DNA from: Melaminivora alkalimesophila
GTDB taxonomy: Bacteria; Pseudomonadota; Gammaproteobacteria; Burkholderiales; Burkholderiaceae_C
Length of the DNA: 18,924 nt
Assembly: GCF_000282995.1 (NCBI RefSeq)
Contig: NZ_ALEE01000726.1
Coordinates: forward strand, 1-18,924
Direction: 5' to 3'
Position 1 is the first letter of the stretch; every line of letters starts with the position of its first letter. Under the pieces are notes generated by a model that saw nothing but the letters and a program-made list of their open reading frames with translations, was not told where the DNA came from and made no database searches. The position numbers and the translations under genes are program-made. This document shows, one piece after another, positions 8,207 through 15,242 of this stretch.

Positions 8207-8599
8207 TCAGGACGCCTTGGGCGGGCGATGCAGCAGGCAGAGCTTGTTGCCGGCCGGGTCGCGCAGGTACGCCAGGTACATGCCGCCGGCGCCCGGCTCG
8301 CCGCGCCAGCCGGGCGGGTCCTCGCAGTCGGTGCCGCCAGCGGCGATGCCGGCCGCATGCGCCGCCTTGGCCTGCTCGGGCGAGGCGGCGGCAAAGCCGA
8401 TGGTGCTGCCGTTGCCGTGGCAGGCCGGCTCGCCATTGAGGGGCGCGGTGATGGCGAAGGTGTTGCCGCCGTGGCGCCAGAAGGTGCGGTTCTTCGGGTC
8501 GGTGAAGCCGGGCGGGATGCCGAGCGCGCCCAGCAGGGCATCGTAGAACTTGCGGGATTGGTCGAGGTCGCTCGCGCCGAGCATGACGTGGCTGAACAT
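8207..8599 (-). CDS. VOC-superfamily protein (glyoxalase/bleomycin-resistance fold)
   Basis: 130-residue protein with two beta-alpha-beta-beta-beta modules of the vicinal oxygen chelate fold: [20 protein letters not shown] (1-20) with the first likely metal ligand His4, then [13 protein letters not shown], and a C-terminal module ending [19 protein letters not shown]. Where metal-dependent members usually have Glu in the final strand (GNKLE), this protein has Cys121, so classic four-ligand metal binding may be lost; some VOC subfamilies with GNKLC are known to me. The function is unknown. The start at 8597-8599 has AAGG about 8 bases upstream. It is the first gene of a two-gene unit with the glycosylase, with a 10-base gap and the glycosylase ribosome site overlapping its stop codon. 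Confidence 0.85.
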   Translation of the reverse strand: MFSHVMLGASDLDQSRKFYDALLGALGIPPGFTDPKNRTFWRHGGNTFAITAPLNGEPACHGNGSTIGFAAASPEQAKAAHAAGIAAGGTDCEDPPGWRGEPGAGGMYLAYLRDPAGNKLCLLHRPPKAS

Positions 8600-8675
8600 G
8601 GTGTGCCTTGCTTCCTTTGTCGCAGAGGTGGGTGCAGGGCCCGCCGGGTGGCGGGCGGGCGTCCATCGTAATGTG

Positions 8676-8710
8676 CCGCAGACGGCAATGCGTCGCCCAG
8701 GTGTCTGCGG
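8676..8710. promoter_or_regulatory. Inverted repeat in the VOC / MFS divergent region
   Basis: Perfect 8-base inverted repeat, ccgcagac at 8676-8683 and gtctgcgg at 8703-8710, with 19 bases between the arms. It lies between two divergent start codons (8599 and 8791), where an operator for a dimeric regulator would be expected. A GATAAT hexamer (8733-8738) just beyond it could be a -10 element for the MFS gene, but no matching -35 box is seen. Confidence 0.3.
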
Positions 8711-8790
8711 GGCAGGGCCCGGCGGACGCAGGGATAATTTCGGTGCCCCAGGGAAGCCTCTTCTTCCCGCCTCGCCCCGCCTCCCGCCCC

Positions 8791-10095
8791 ATGGCCCGTC
8801 CGCCCGACCCTCCCCCTTCCCCATCCCCGACCGCCCCTGCTGCGCGCGACAGCGTGTTTCGCCACCGCGGCTTCACCGCCTTCCTGGTCGCCCGGGTGGT
8901 GGCCGTCGTCGCCACGCAGGTGCAGGCGGTGGTGGTCGCCTGGCAGGTCTATGACCTGACGCGCGAGCCGCTGGCGCTGGCCTGGGTGGGGCTGGCGCAG
9001 TTCCTGCCCATGCTGGGCCTGCTGCTGCCGGCCGGCGACCTGATCGACCGCCACGACCGGCGCCGCATCCTGGGCCTGAGCTGGTCGGTGGGGGCGCTGT
9101 GCAGCGCGCTGCTGTGGTGGCTGTCGGGCCACGGCGCGAGCGGCGTCGGGGGCATCTACGCGGTGCTGGTGCTGTACGGCTGCGCGCGCGCATTTTCCGG
9201 GCCGGCCATGCAGAGCCTGCTGCCGCAGATCGTGCCGCGCGGCCAGCTCGCGCAGGCCATTGCCGCCAACAGCATGCTGATGCGCAGCGCGGCCGTGGGC
9301 GGGCCGCTGCTGGGTGGCGGGCTGTACGCGCTCGGCGGGGGCGAGCTGACCTACGCCGTGTGCTGCGGCTGCTTCGTGCTGGGCGCCGCGCTGCTGCGGC
9401 GCGTCACGGTGGCGCATGCCGGCCCGCGCACCGCGGCGCAGGGCACGATGACCGAGCGTTTTGGCGCCGGCATCGCCTTCATCCGCAGCCGGCCGATCAT
9501 CCTGGGCACGATCTCGCTCGATCTGTTCGCCGTGCTGCTGGGCGGCGTGGTGGCGCTGCTGCCGATCTACGCGCAGGAGGTGCTGCACGTCGGCCCCGCG
9601 GGCCTGGGCGCCCTGCGCAGCGCCATGGCGGCGGGCGAGGTGGGCATGGGGCTGCTGCTGAGCCTGCGGCCGATCACGCGCCGGGTGGGGCCGGCGATGT
9701 TCGCCGCGGTGGCGGTGTTCGGCGCGGCCAACCTGGTGTTTGCACTGTCGCACTGGTTCTGGCTGTCGTGCCTGATGCTGGGGATAGCTGGCGCGGCCGA
9801 CATGGTGAGTGTGAACATCCGCGGCACGCTGGTGCAGTTCTCCACGCCGGATGCGATGCGCGGGAGCGTGAACGCGGTCAACATGCTGTTCATCGGCTCG
9901 TCCAACGAGCTGGGCGAATTCCGCGCGGGCACAACAGCCGCCTGGCTGGGGACGGTGCCGGCGGCGGTGCTGGGCGGGGTGTGCACGCTGGGGGTGGTGG
10001 TGGCGTGGATGAAGGTGTTTCCGCTGCTACGGCGGGTGGATCGGTTTGAGGAGGCGGCGCGGGCGAGTGAGGTGCAGGCACTGGGAGGCCGTTGA
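8791..10095 (+). CDS. MFS transporter, EntS-like (MFS_3) exporter family
   Basis: 434-residue inner-membrane protein. Twelve hydrophobic segments are apparent after a Pro/Ser-rich N-terminal tail of about 25 residues. The motif-A loop is [14 protein letters not shown] (81-94). The pattern around it ([67 protein letters not shown]) is characteristic of the enterobactin-exporter-like MFS_3 group, whose members export siderophores, macrolides or other small molecules. [20 protein letters not shown], towards the C-terminus, is also typical of this group. The start at 8791 gives the normal N-terminus; the open frame reaches further upstream through non-coding-looking sequence. No siderophore biosynthesis genes are nearby, so the substrate is unknown. 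Confidence 0.87.
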   Translation: MARPPDPPPSPSPTAPAARDSVFRHRGFTAFLVARVVAVVATQVQAVVVAWQVYDLTREPLALAWVGLAQFLPMLGLLLPAGDLIDRHDRRRILGLSWSVGALCSALLWWLSGHGASGVGGIYAVLVLYGCARAFSGPAMQSLLPQIVPRGQLAQAIAANSMLMRSAAVGGPLLGGGLYALGGGELTYAVCCGCFVLGAALLRRVTVAHAGPRTAAQGTMTERFGAGIAFIRSRPIILGTISLDLFAVLLGGVVALLPIYAQEVLHVGPAGLGALRSAMAAGEVGMGLLLSLRPITRRVGPAMFAAVAVFGAANLVFALSHWFWLSCLMLGIAGAADMVSVNIRGTLVQFSTPDAMRGSVNAVNMLFIGSSNELGEFRAGTTAAWLGTVPAAVLGGVCTLGVVVAWMKVFPLLRRVDRFEEAARASEVQALGGR

Positions 10096-10198
10096 TGCGG
10101 TGCCACAGCCGAAACTGAAGAAAAAATCAGGGAAAAGCGGATTTCTGCAAGAAATGTTGTAACACTGCGGATTTTTACTTGCCCAAAGGGTTATCTAC
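10096..10198 (+). promoter_or_regulatory. AT-rich leader/promoter region of the fic gene
   Basis: This 103-base gap is about 44% GC by hand count, against roughly 70% in the surrounding genes. It contains the octamer gcggattt twice, 30 bases apart (10137-10144 and 10167-10174), and a small dyad tttct-gca-agaaa (10142-10154). A clear Shine-Dalgarno AAAGGG (10185-10190) sits 8 bases before the fic ATG. I could not fix a convincing -35/-10 pair. The base composition suggests a promoter region and possibly acquired DNA. Confidence 0.45.
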
Positions 10199-11695
10199 AT
10201 GAGCGCTGTTGGCTACGCGTGGATCCAGCAAGCCTTGGACACGCCCGATTTCCTCGGCGCGCAGCAGGCGCGTGTGGCGCCCGTCAGCCGTATCGAGCAG
10301 CTGCCCGAAGGGGCCTTGCTGGTGCCGCCCCGGCTGGCGCCCGCGCAGGAGCTGCTGGCGCAGGCGCTCTTTGCCATCAAGCACGAGGGCGTCCGGCTGG
10401 ACCTGCTGGCTGCGGCACTGCGCCGCATCCCGCCCGAACAGCTGGCCGAGCTGGCCCGCAGCGGGCCGAACGGGGTCTATACCCGCAAGCTGTGCCATCT
10501 CTGGGAGGGCCTGCACCGCGAGCGCCTGCCCGCGCTGGACGAGCCAGGGGTGACCGCCGCCTATGCGCCCCTGTTCCATCCGCGCGACTACCTGGTCGGC
10601 ACGGTGCGGCGCGATGCCCGCTGGCGCATCGAGTTCAACGGCCTGGGCAACTGGTCGTTCTGCCCGGTGGTGCGCAGGACGCCCGCGCTGGAGCAGCTGC
10701 TGGAGCGCGACATCCTGGCCCAGGCGCAGGCGTTTGCCGAGCGCATCGGGGGCGCCATGCTCGAGCGCGCCCTGTCCTGGGCTTACTTAAGCGAAACCGA
10801 GGGCTCGTTCGCCATCGAGGGCGAGACGCCCAGCCATGACAAGGCCGCGCTGTTCGCATCCTTGCTCAAGCGCGCGCACGAGCAGCGGCCGCTGACCGAA
10901 GAGCTGCTGGTCGAGCTGCAAAACGCCGCCGTCTCCAACCCGTTCGACAAGGCGGTGCAGTTTCGCCATGAGCAAAACCGCCTGCAAAGGGACCTGCTGG
11001 GCGCTGCCGGCGTGACCTACGTGCCGCCCTGGCCAGATCTGGCGGTGGAACTGATGGAGCAGCTGATGGCACTGGCCAACCAGCGGCCCGCACCGCTCGA
11101 CCCCCTGGCGCACGCGGCGGTGGTGTCGTTCGCCTTCGTCTTCATCCACCCATTCATGGACGGCAACGGCCGCCTGTCGCGCTTCCTGATCCATCACTGC
11201 CTGGGCCAGTCGGGGCGCCTGCCGCCCCAGTTCCTGCTGCCCGTATCGGTGGCGATGAAAAAGCACGAGCCGCAATATCTGCAAGCCCTGACGTCTTTCA
11301 GCCGGCCGGCACGCCAGCTGTGCCGCGTCACCTGGGCGGGCGACGAGCACTACGGCTACGAATGGGCAGCCGGCGCCGACGCCTGGTTTCGCTACATGGA
11401 CCTGACGGAATGCGTGCAGTTCACCCTCGAAATGGCCGAGGCTGCGCTGGACACGCACCTGCGCCAGGAGGTGGACTTCCTCGCCCTGTTCGACCGGGTA
11501 TCGCGCTTCATCAACGACCGCCACGACGTGCGAAGCAGCGACCTGACCACGCTGATCGTGACGATTTTCCAAAATGGCGGAAAGCTGTCGAACCACCGGC
11601 GCAAGCAGTTCGCGCAGCGCGTGCCGCCGCAGGTGCTGGAGGCCATCGAAACAAGCGTGGATCGGGCCATGCGAGGGTTGCCGCTGGATGCCTGA
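10199..11695 (+). CDS. Fic-domain protein (probable AMP-transferase), class II-like
   Basis: 498-residue protein. The Fic catalytic motif is intact at residues 317-325: HPFMDGNGR, followed by LSR, with His317 as the base. Fic enzymes usually transfer AMP from ATP to a hydroxyl side chain on a target protein. SFAIEG at 203-208 fits the inhibitory helix motif (S/T)xxxE(G/N), with Glu207 expected to block productive ATP binding. Because it lies in the same chain, N-terminal to the Fic core, this is a self-inhibited class II arrangement and no separate antitoxin is needed. About 180 residues precede it (including GVYTRKLCHLWEGL and a NWSFCPVVRRTP segment) and form a family-specific N-domain of unknown role; a helical, possibly winged-helix C-terminus follows at about 425-498. 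The start has AAAGGG 8 bases upstream. Targets are unknown and the gene stands alone. Confidence 0.92.
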   Translation: MSAVGYAWIQQALDTPDFLGAQQARVAPVSRIEQLPEGALLVPPRLAPAQELLAQALFAIKHEGVRLDLLAAALRRIPPEQLAELARSGPNGVYTRKLCHLWEGLHRERLPALDEPGVTAAYAPLFHPRDYLVGTVRRDARWRIEFNGLGNWSFCPVVRRTPALEQLLERDILAQAQAFAERIGGAMLERALSWAYLSETEGSFAIEGETPSHDKAALFASLLKRAHEQRPLTEELLVELQNAAVSNPFDKAVQFRHEQNRLQRDLLGAAGVTYVPPWPDLAVELMEQLMALANQRPAPLDPLAHAAVVSFAFVFIHPFMDGNGRLSRFLIHHCLGQSGRLPPQFLLPVSVAMKKHEPQYLQALTSFSRPARQLCRVTWAGDEHYGYEWAAGADAWFRYMDLTECVQFTLEMAEAALDTHLRQEVDFLALFDRVSRFINDRHDVRSSDLTTLIVTIFQNGGKLSNHRRKQFAQRVPPQVLEAIETSVDRAMRGLPLDA

Positions 11696-11787
11696 GAAAG
11701 GCCGTGAGCGCTGCCGTCGAGACAAGGGCGAGCAGACAGGCCGCCGGCCCGCAAGTTGCGGTGGCAGCTGTATCCAGAAGCGCGCAG

Positions 11788-12141
11788 TCAGCGGCCTGGC
11801 AGCGTCGTCACCGCCCCATCCACCGCCTCCTCCCGGCTGCCGGGCGGGCACGGCTGGTCGGTATAGACGACCGAGGCGCCGCGCACGCACTTGCGCGGCG
11901 CGGGCGGGGGCGCGGCCTGCGCCGCATCGGCGGCGGTGCGTCGGTCGGCGGGGTCTGTGCGGCCGGCCTTGCCCTGCGGAAGGGTCTCCGGGCCCGGGCG
12001 CGTCAGCTTGCGCCACGCCTGCTGGGCCCACGGCCCGGCGTGGGGCACCCACTGCGGAGCCGTCCACCACGCGGCCGCCGCGGCCGCCAGGGCCGCGACC
12101 GCAAGGATCGCGAGGGCGGCGCGTTGGCCCCGGCTCAGCAT
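11788..12141 (-). CDS. DUF4124-like small membrane-anchored protein
   Basis: 117-residue protein of unknown function. Residues 7-26 are a hydrophobic Ala-rich segment (signal anchor or uncleaved signal peptide), so most of the chain is expected in the periplasm. After a Pro/Ala-rich linker, the C-terminal RKCVRGASVVYTDQPCPPGS resembles the core of DUF4124 (a KC...VYTDxPCP pattern with two cysteines that could form a disulfide). The ATG at 12139-12141 lies 25 bases after the stop codon of topoisomerase III on the same strand, so it is probably co-transcribed with it. I cannot say whether the two are functionally linked. The 92-base gap between this gene and fic shows no terminator that I recognise. 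Confidence 0.78.
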   Translation of the reverse strand: MLSRGQRAALAILAVAALAAAAAAWWTAPQWVPHAGPWAQQAWRKLTRPGPETLPQGKAGRTDPADRRTAADAAQAAPPPAPRKCVRGASVVYTDQPCPPGSREEAVDGAVTTLPGR

Positions 12142-12166
12142 GGCGATGGCACCGTGTCCACGCGCT

Positions 12167-15127
12167 TCAGGCCAGGTGCGGACTCAGGATGCCCGCCAGC
12201 TCGAACATGCCCGCACGCTCCTTGCCGAAGACGGCGCGCAGCTTGTCGTCCGCGACGATGCTGCGCTTGTCCTGCGGGTCCTGCAGGTTGTGGGCCTTGA
12301 TGTAGTCCCAGAGCTTCTTGAGCGCCTCGGTGCGCGCCACCGGCGCGGGCCCGATCACGGCCGCCAACTGCGCGCTCGGGGTCTTGCCGGCCGCCGTGGA
12401 CGGCTTGCGCGCGGCCTTGGCGGGGGCGGCTTTTTTCGCCGCGGGCTTGGCCGCCGCCTTCTTGGCCGCACCCCCGGTCCTGGCGGCGGCAGCGGCAGCA
12501 GTGCCCTTGCGCGCTGGGTACTTGCCCTCGCCGCGCTGCTCGAACTCGAAGTTGACCTTGCCGGCCGCCGCGTCCCAGGCGAGGAACGCCTTGAAGGGCC
12601 GGCGCGTGCGCATGCTCACGAACTTGTCGAGCAGGTCGGTCTTGCCGGTGGCCAGGAGTTTTTGCATCTGCACGCGCTCCACGGGCTGCTGCAGGATCAC
12701 CTTGCCGCTCTTGAACTTGCACGAAGGTTGCGGCTGCCCGGCCGTGGGCACGGCGCGGCTGCACACGTAGTTGCTGCCGTGCTCGTACACCGGCGCGCTG
12801 CAGACCGGGCAGGGGCCCAGGCTTTCCTGGCCGGAGAAATCCACCACCTCGCCGCTGCCTTCGCTGGCGGCGGCATCGTCGCCGAAGTCGAACTCCAGCT
12901 TGTGGTGGCCGGCCGCCTCGTCGCGCACGATGGCGACCTCGGCCGTGAACGGCCAGCCGGCCTTGGAGCGAAAGCCCTCCAGCGGCCCGATGCGGCGCTT
13001 TTGCAGCAGTTCCTCGGCCTCGGCGGTCTCGAAGGTGCGTCCGGCGGGCGACTTGGTGAAGGAAAAGCCGCAGCCCTCGCCCGATCCACCTGCGCCGGTG
13101 CAGGCGTAGCGGCGGTAATTTTCCTTGACCACGCCGCCGCAATCCGGGCAGGGCGCGGAAAGCGTGGCGTAGTCGCCGGGAATGCTGTCGCGGTCGTATT
13201 CCTTGGCCTTCCTGACGATCTTCTCCGTCATGGCCTGGATCTGCTGCATGAAGGCCTCGCGCGCGAGCTCGCCGCGCTCCATCTGGGCGAGTTTGTATTC
13301 CCACTCGCCGGTGAGCTCGGCGCGCGACAATTCCTTCACGCCCAGCCCGCGCAGCAGCGTCATCAGCTGGAAGGCCTTGGCCGTGGGGATCAGCTCGCGC
13401 CCTTCGCGCAGCATGTATTTCTCGGTGAGGAGCCCTTCGATGATGGCGGCGCGCGTGGCGGGCGTGCCCAGGCCCTTTTCCTGCATGGCGCTGCGCAGCT
13501 CCTCGTCCTCCACCTGCTTGCCGGCGCTCTCCATCGCGCCCAGCAGCGTGGCTTCGGAGTAGCGCGCCGGCGGCTTGGTGCGCAGCCCCTTCGCATCGGC
13601 CGCGGCCGTGTGCGCGGGCTCGCCCGGGCGCACCGGCACGAGCGGCCGGCCGCTGGCCTTGTCGGCCCGCTCGGCGCCCTCGCCCTCCCTGCCGGCCGCG
13701 GCCTTGCCGCCGCCGTCGAGCTCGCCGGCCGCTTCCTTGCCGTAGATCGCGAGCCAGCCGGGCTTGACCAGCACCCGGCCCTCGGTCTTGAAGGCATGCT
13801 CCTCGACGCGGCTGATGCGCGTCGTGACCTGGTATTCGGCGCTCGGGAAGAACACCGCCAGGAAGCGCCGCACCACCAGGTCGTAGAGTTTTTGCTCGGC
13901 CTCGGACAGGCCGCTGGGGGCCTGCGTGGTCGGGATGATGGCGAAGTGGTCGCTCACCTTGCTGTTGTCGAAGACCCGCTTCGTCGGGCGCACGTAGCCT
14001 TCGTCCAGCGCCTGGCGGGCATAGGGCGCGAGGTGCGCCATGCCGCTGCCGGCGAGCATGGTGAAGGTGTCGCGCGCCACGGGCAGGTAGTCTTCCGGCA
14101 GGGCGCGCGAGTCGGTACGCGGGTAGGTCAGGGCCTTGTGGCGCTCATACAGCGCCTGCGCCAGTGCCAGCGTGGTCTTGGCGGAGAAGCCGAAGCGCCC
14201 GTTGGCCTCGCGCTGCAGGCTGGTCAGGTCGAACAGCAGGGGCGAGGCCTGCGTGACCGGCTTGGCTTCCTCGCTGACGCTCGCCTGCTTGCCGCGCACC
14301 GCCTCGGCGATGGCCCGCGCCTGGGCCTCGGACCAGACGCGGTCGGCGCGCATCTCCGGGTCCTCGGGGTTCTTCTTCCACTGCGGGTCGAACCACTTGC
14401 CCAGGTACTGGCCCGCCTCCACGTCGAAGGCGGCGTGGATCTCCCAGTAGTCGCGGGCGACGAACTTGCGGATCTTCTCCTCGCGCTCGACCACCAGCGA
14501 CAGCGTCGGCGTCTGCACCCGGCCCACGGTGGTCAGGAAGAAACCGCCGTCGCGCGAGTTGAAGGCCGTCATGGCGCGCGTGCCGTTGATGCCCACCAGC
14601 CAGTCGGCCTCGCTCCTGCTGCGCGCGGCGTCGGCCAGGCCCCGCATCTGCGCGTCGCTGCGCAGGTTCTGGAAGCCGTCGCGGATCGCCTGCGGCGTCA
14701 TGCTCTGCAGCCACAGGCGCTTGATGGGCTTGCCCAGCGGCTTGCCGCCGCCGGCGTATTGTTCGATCAGGCGGAAGATCAGCTCGCCCTCGCGCCCCGC
14801 GTCGCAGGCGTTCACCAGCTCCGTCACGTCCTTGCGCCGCGCGAGCCTGACCACCGCGTTCAGGCGCCCCTTGGTCTTGTCCACCGGCTTGAGCTCGAAG
14901 TAGGGCGGGATGACGGGCAGGTGGGCGAAGCTCCACTTGCCGCGCTTGACGTCGAATTCCTCCGGCGCCTGGATCTCCACCAGGTGGCCCACGGCGCTCG
15001 TGACCACGTAGCGCTCGTTCTCGAAATGGTCCTCGTGCTTGTCGAAGCGCCCGGCCACGGGCGTGAGCGCGCGCACGATGTCCTGCGCGACCGAGGGTTT
15101 TTCTGCGATGACCAGCGTCTTGCTCAT
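12167..15127 (-). CDS. topB: DNA topoisomerase III with H1-like linker and C-terminal SWIB domain
   Basis: 986-residue type IA topoisomerase, which relaxes or decatenates DNA by passing single strands through a transient break. TOPRIM domain: VIAEKPS with Glu9, and CDAGREGE with Asp109 and Glu113; the DAGREGE form (Gly in place of the second Asp) is as I remember it in Bacillus-type TopB. The active-site tyrosine is Tyr335 in TYPRTDSRALPEDY. A low-complexity insert lies at about 465-515. Two cysteine clusters follow, at 660-686 (CPDC...C...C) and 773-803 (CPVC...C...C), consistent with C-terminal zinc ribbons. Residues about 870-917 are Lys/Ala/Pro-rich like a histone H1 tail. Residues about 918-986 match a SWIB/MDM2 domain (LAAVIGP, KKLWDYIKAHNLQDP, IVADDKLRAVFG). 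E. coli TopB has 653 residues, so this form is greatly extended. The Shine-Dalgarno is weak. Divergent from the SET-domain gene. Confidence 0.95.
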   Translation of the reverse strand: MSKTLVIAEKPSVAQDIVRALTPVAGRFDKHEDHFENERYVVTSAVGHLVEIQAPEEFDVKRGKWSFAHLPVIPPYFELKPVDKTKGRLNAVVRLARRKDVTELVNACDAGREGELIFRLIEQYAGGGKPLGKPIKRLWLQSMTPQAIRDGFQNLRSDAQMRGLADAARSRSEADWLVGINGTRAMTAFNSRDGGFFLTTVGRVQTPTLSLVVEREEKIRKFVARDYWEIHAAFDVEAGQYLGKWFDPQWKKNPEDPEMRADRVWSEAQARAIAEAVRGKQASVSEEAKPVTQASPLLFDLTSLQREANGRFGFSAKTTLALAQALYERHKALTYPRTDSRALPEDYLPVARDTFTMLAGSGMAHLAPYARQALDEGYVRPTKRVFDNSKVSDHFAIIPTTQAPSGLSEAEQKLYDLVVRRFLAVFFPSAEYQVTTRISRVEEHAFKTEGRVLVKPGWLAIYGKEAAGELDGGGKAAAGREGEGAERADKASGRPLVPVRPGEPAHTAAADAKGLRTKPPARYSEATLLGAMESAGKQVEDEELRSAMQEKGLGTPATRAAIIEGLLTEKYMLREGRELIPTAKAFQLMTLLRGLGVKELSRAELTGEWEYKLAQMERGELAREAFMQQIQAMTEKIVRKAKEYDRDSIPGDYATLSAPCPDCGGVVKENYRRYACTGAGGSGEGCGFSFTKSPAGRTFETAEAEELLQKRRIGPLEGFRSKAGWPFTAEVAIVRDEAAGHHKLEFDFGDDAAASEGSGEVVDFSGQESLGPCPVCSAPVYEHGSNYVCSRAVPTAGQPQPSCKFKSGKVILQQPVERVQMQKLLATGKTDLLDKFVSMRTRRPFKAFLAWDAAAGKVNFEFEQRGEGKYPARKGTAAAAAARTGGAAKKAAAKPAAKKAAPAKAARKPSTAAGKTPSAQLAAVIGPAPVARTEALKKLWDYIKAHNLQDPQDKRSIVADDKLRAVFGKERAGMFELAGILSPHLA

Positions 15128-15141
15128 ATTCCGTTTCTGCG

Positions 15142-15170
15142 TTTCCGGCGCGTGGGCCCATGCCTACAAT
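15142..15170 (+). promoter_or_regulatory. Candidate promoter of the SET-domain gene
   Basis: TACAAT at 15165-15170 (5 of 6 to the -10 consensus) with TTTCCG at 15142-15147 (3 of 6 to -35) and a 17-base spacer. The predicted transcript start near 15177 would leave a leader of about 65 bases that contains the 18-bp palindrome. Confidence 0.35.
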
Positions 15171-15189
15171 GGCCGCTCCCCGCGCACGC

Positions 15190-15207
15190 GCACGCATGCA
15201 TGCGTGC
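15190..15207. promoter_or_regulatory. Perfect 18-bp palindrome between topB and the SET gene
   Basis: GCACGCATGCATGCGTGC reads the same on both strands with no spacer. It lies 63 bases before the topB start and 36 bases before the SET-gene start, just downstream of the candidate plus-strand promoter. It could be a dimeric regulator operator acting on both genes, or a structured element in the SET mRNA leader. No T-run follows, so it is not a terminator. Confidence 0.45.
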
Positions 15208-15242
15208 CCATCCAAAGTATCAGAAAACCGATTCCCCGCCCC

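Noticed and set aside
10199..11695. The fic gene as half of a toxin-antitoxin pair
   Set aside because: No small antitoxin-like gene is found before or after it, and the inhibitory motif is inside the same protein.
12377..12520. The Lys/Ala-rich part of topB considered as a DNA repeat or assembly artefact
   Set aside because: The codons vary between repeat units, the reading frame continues cleanly into a recognisable SWIB domain, and such tails are known in DNA-binding proteins of GC-rich bacteria.
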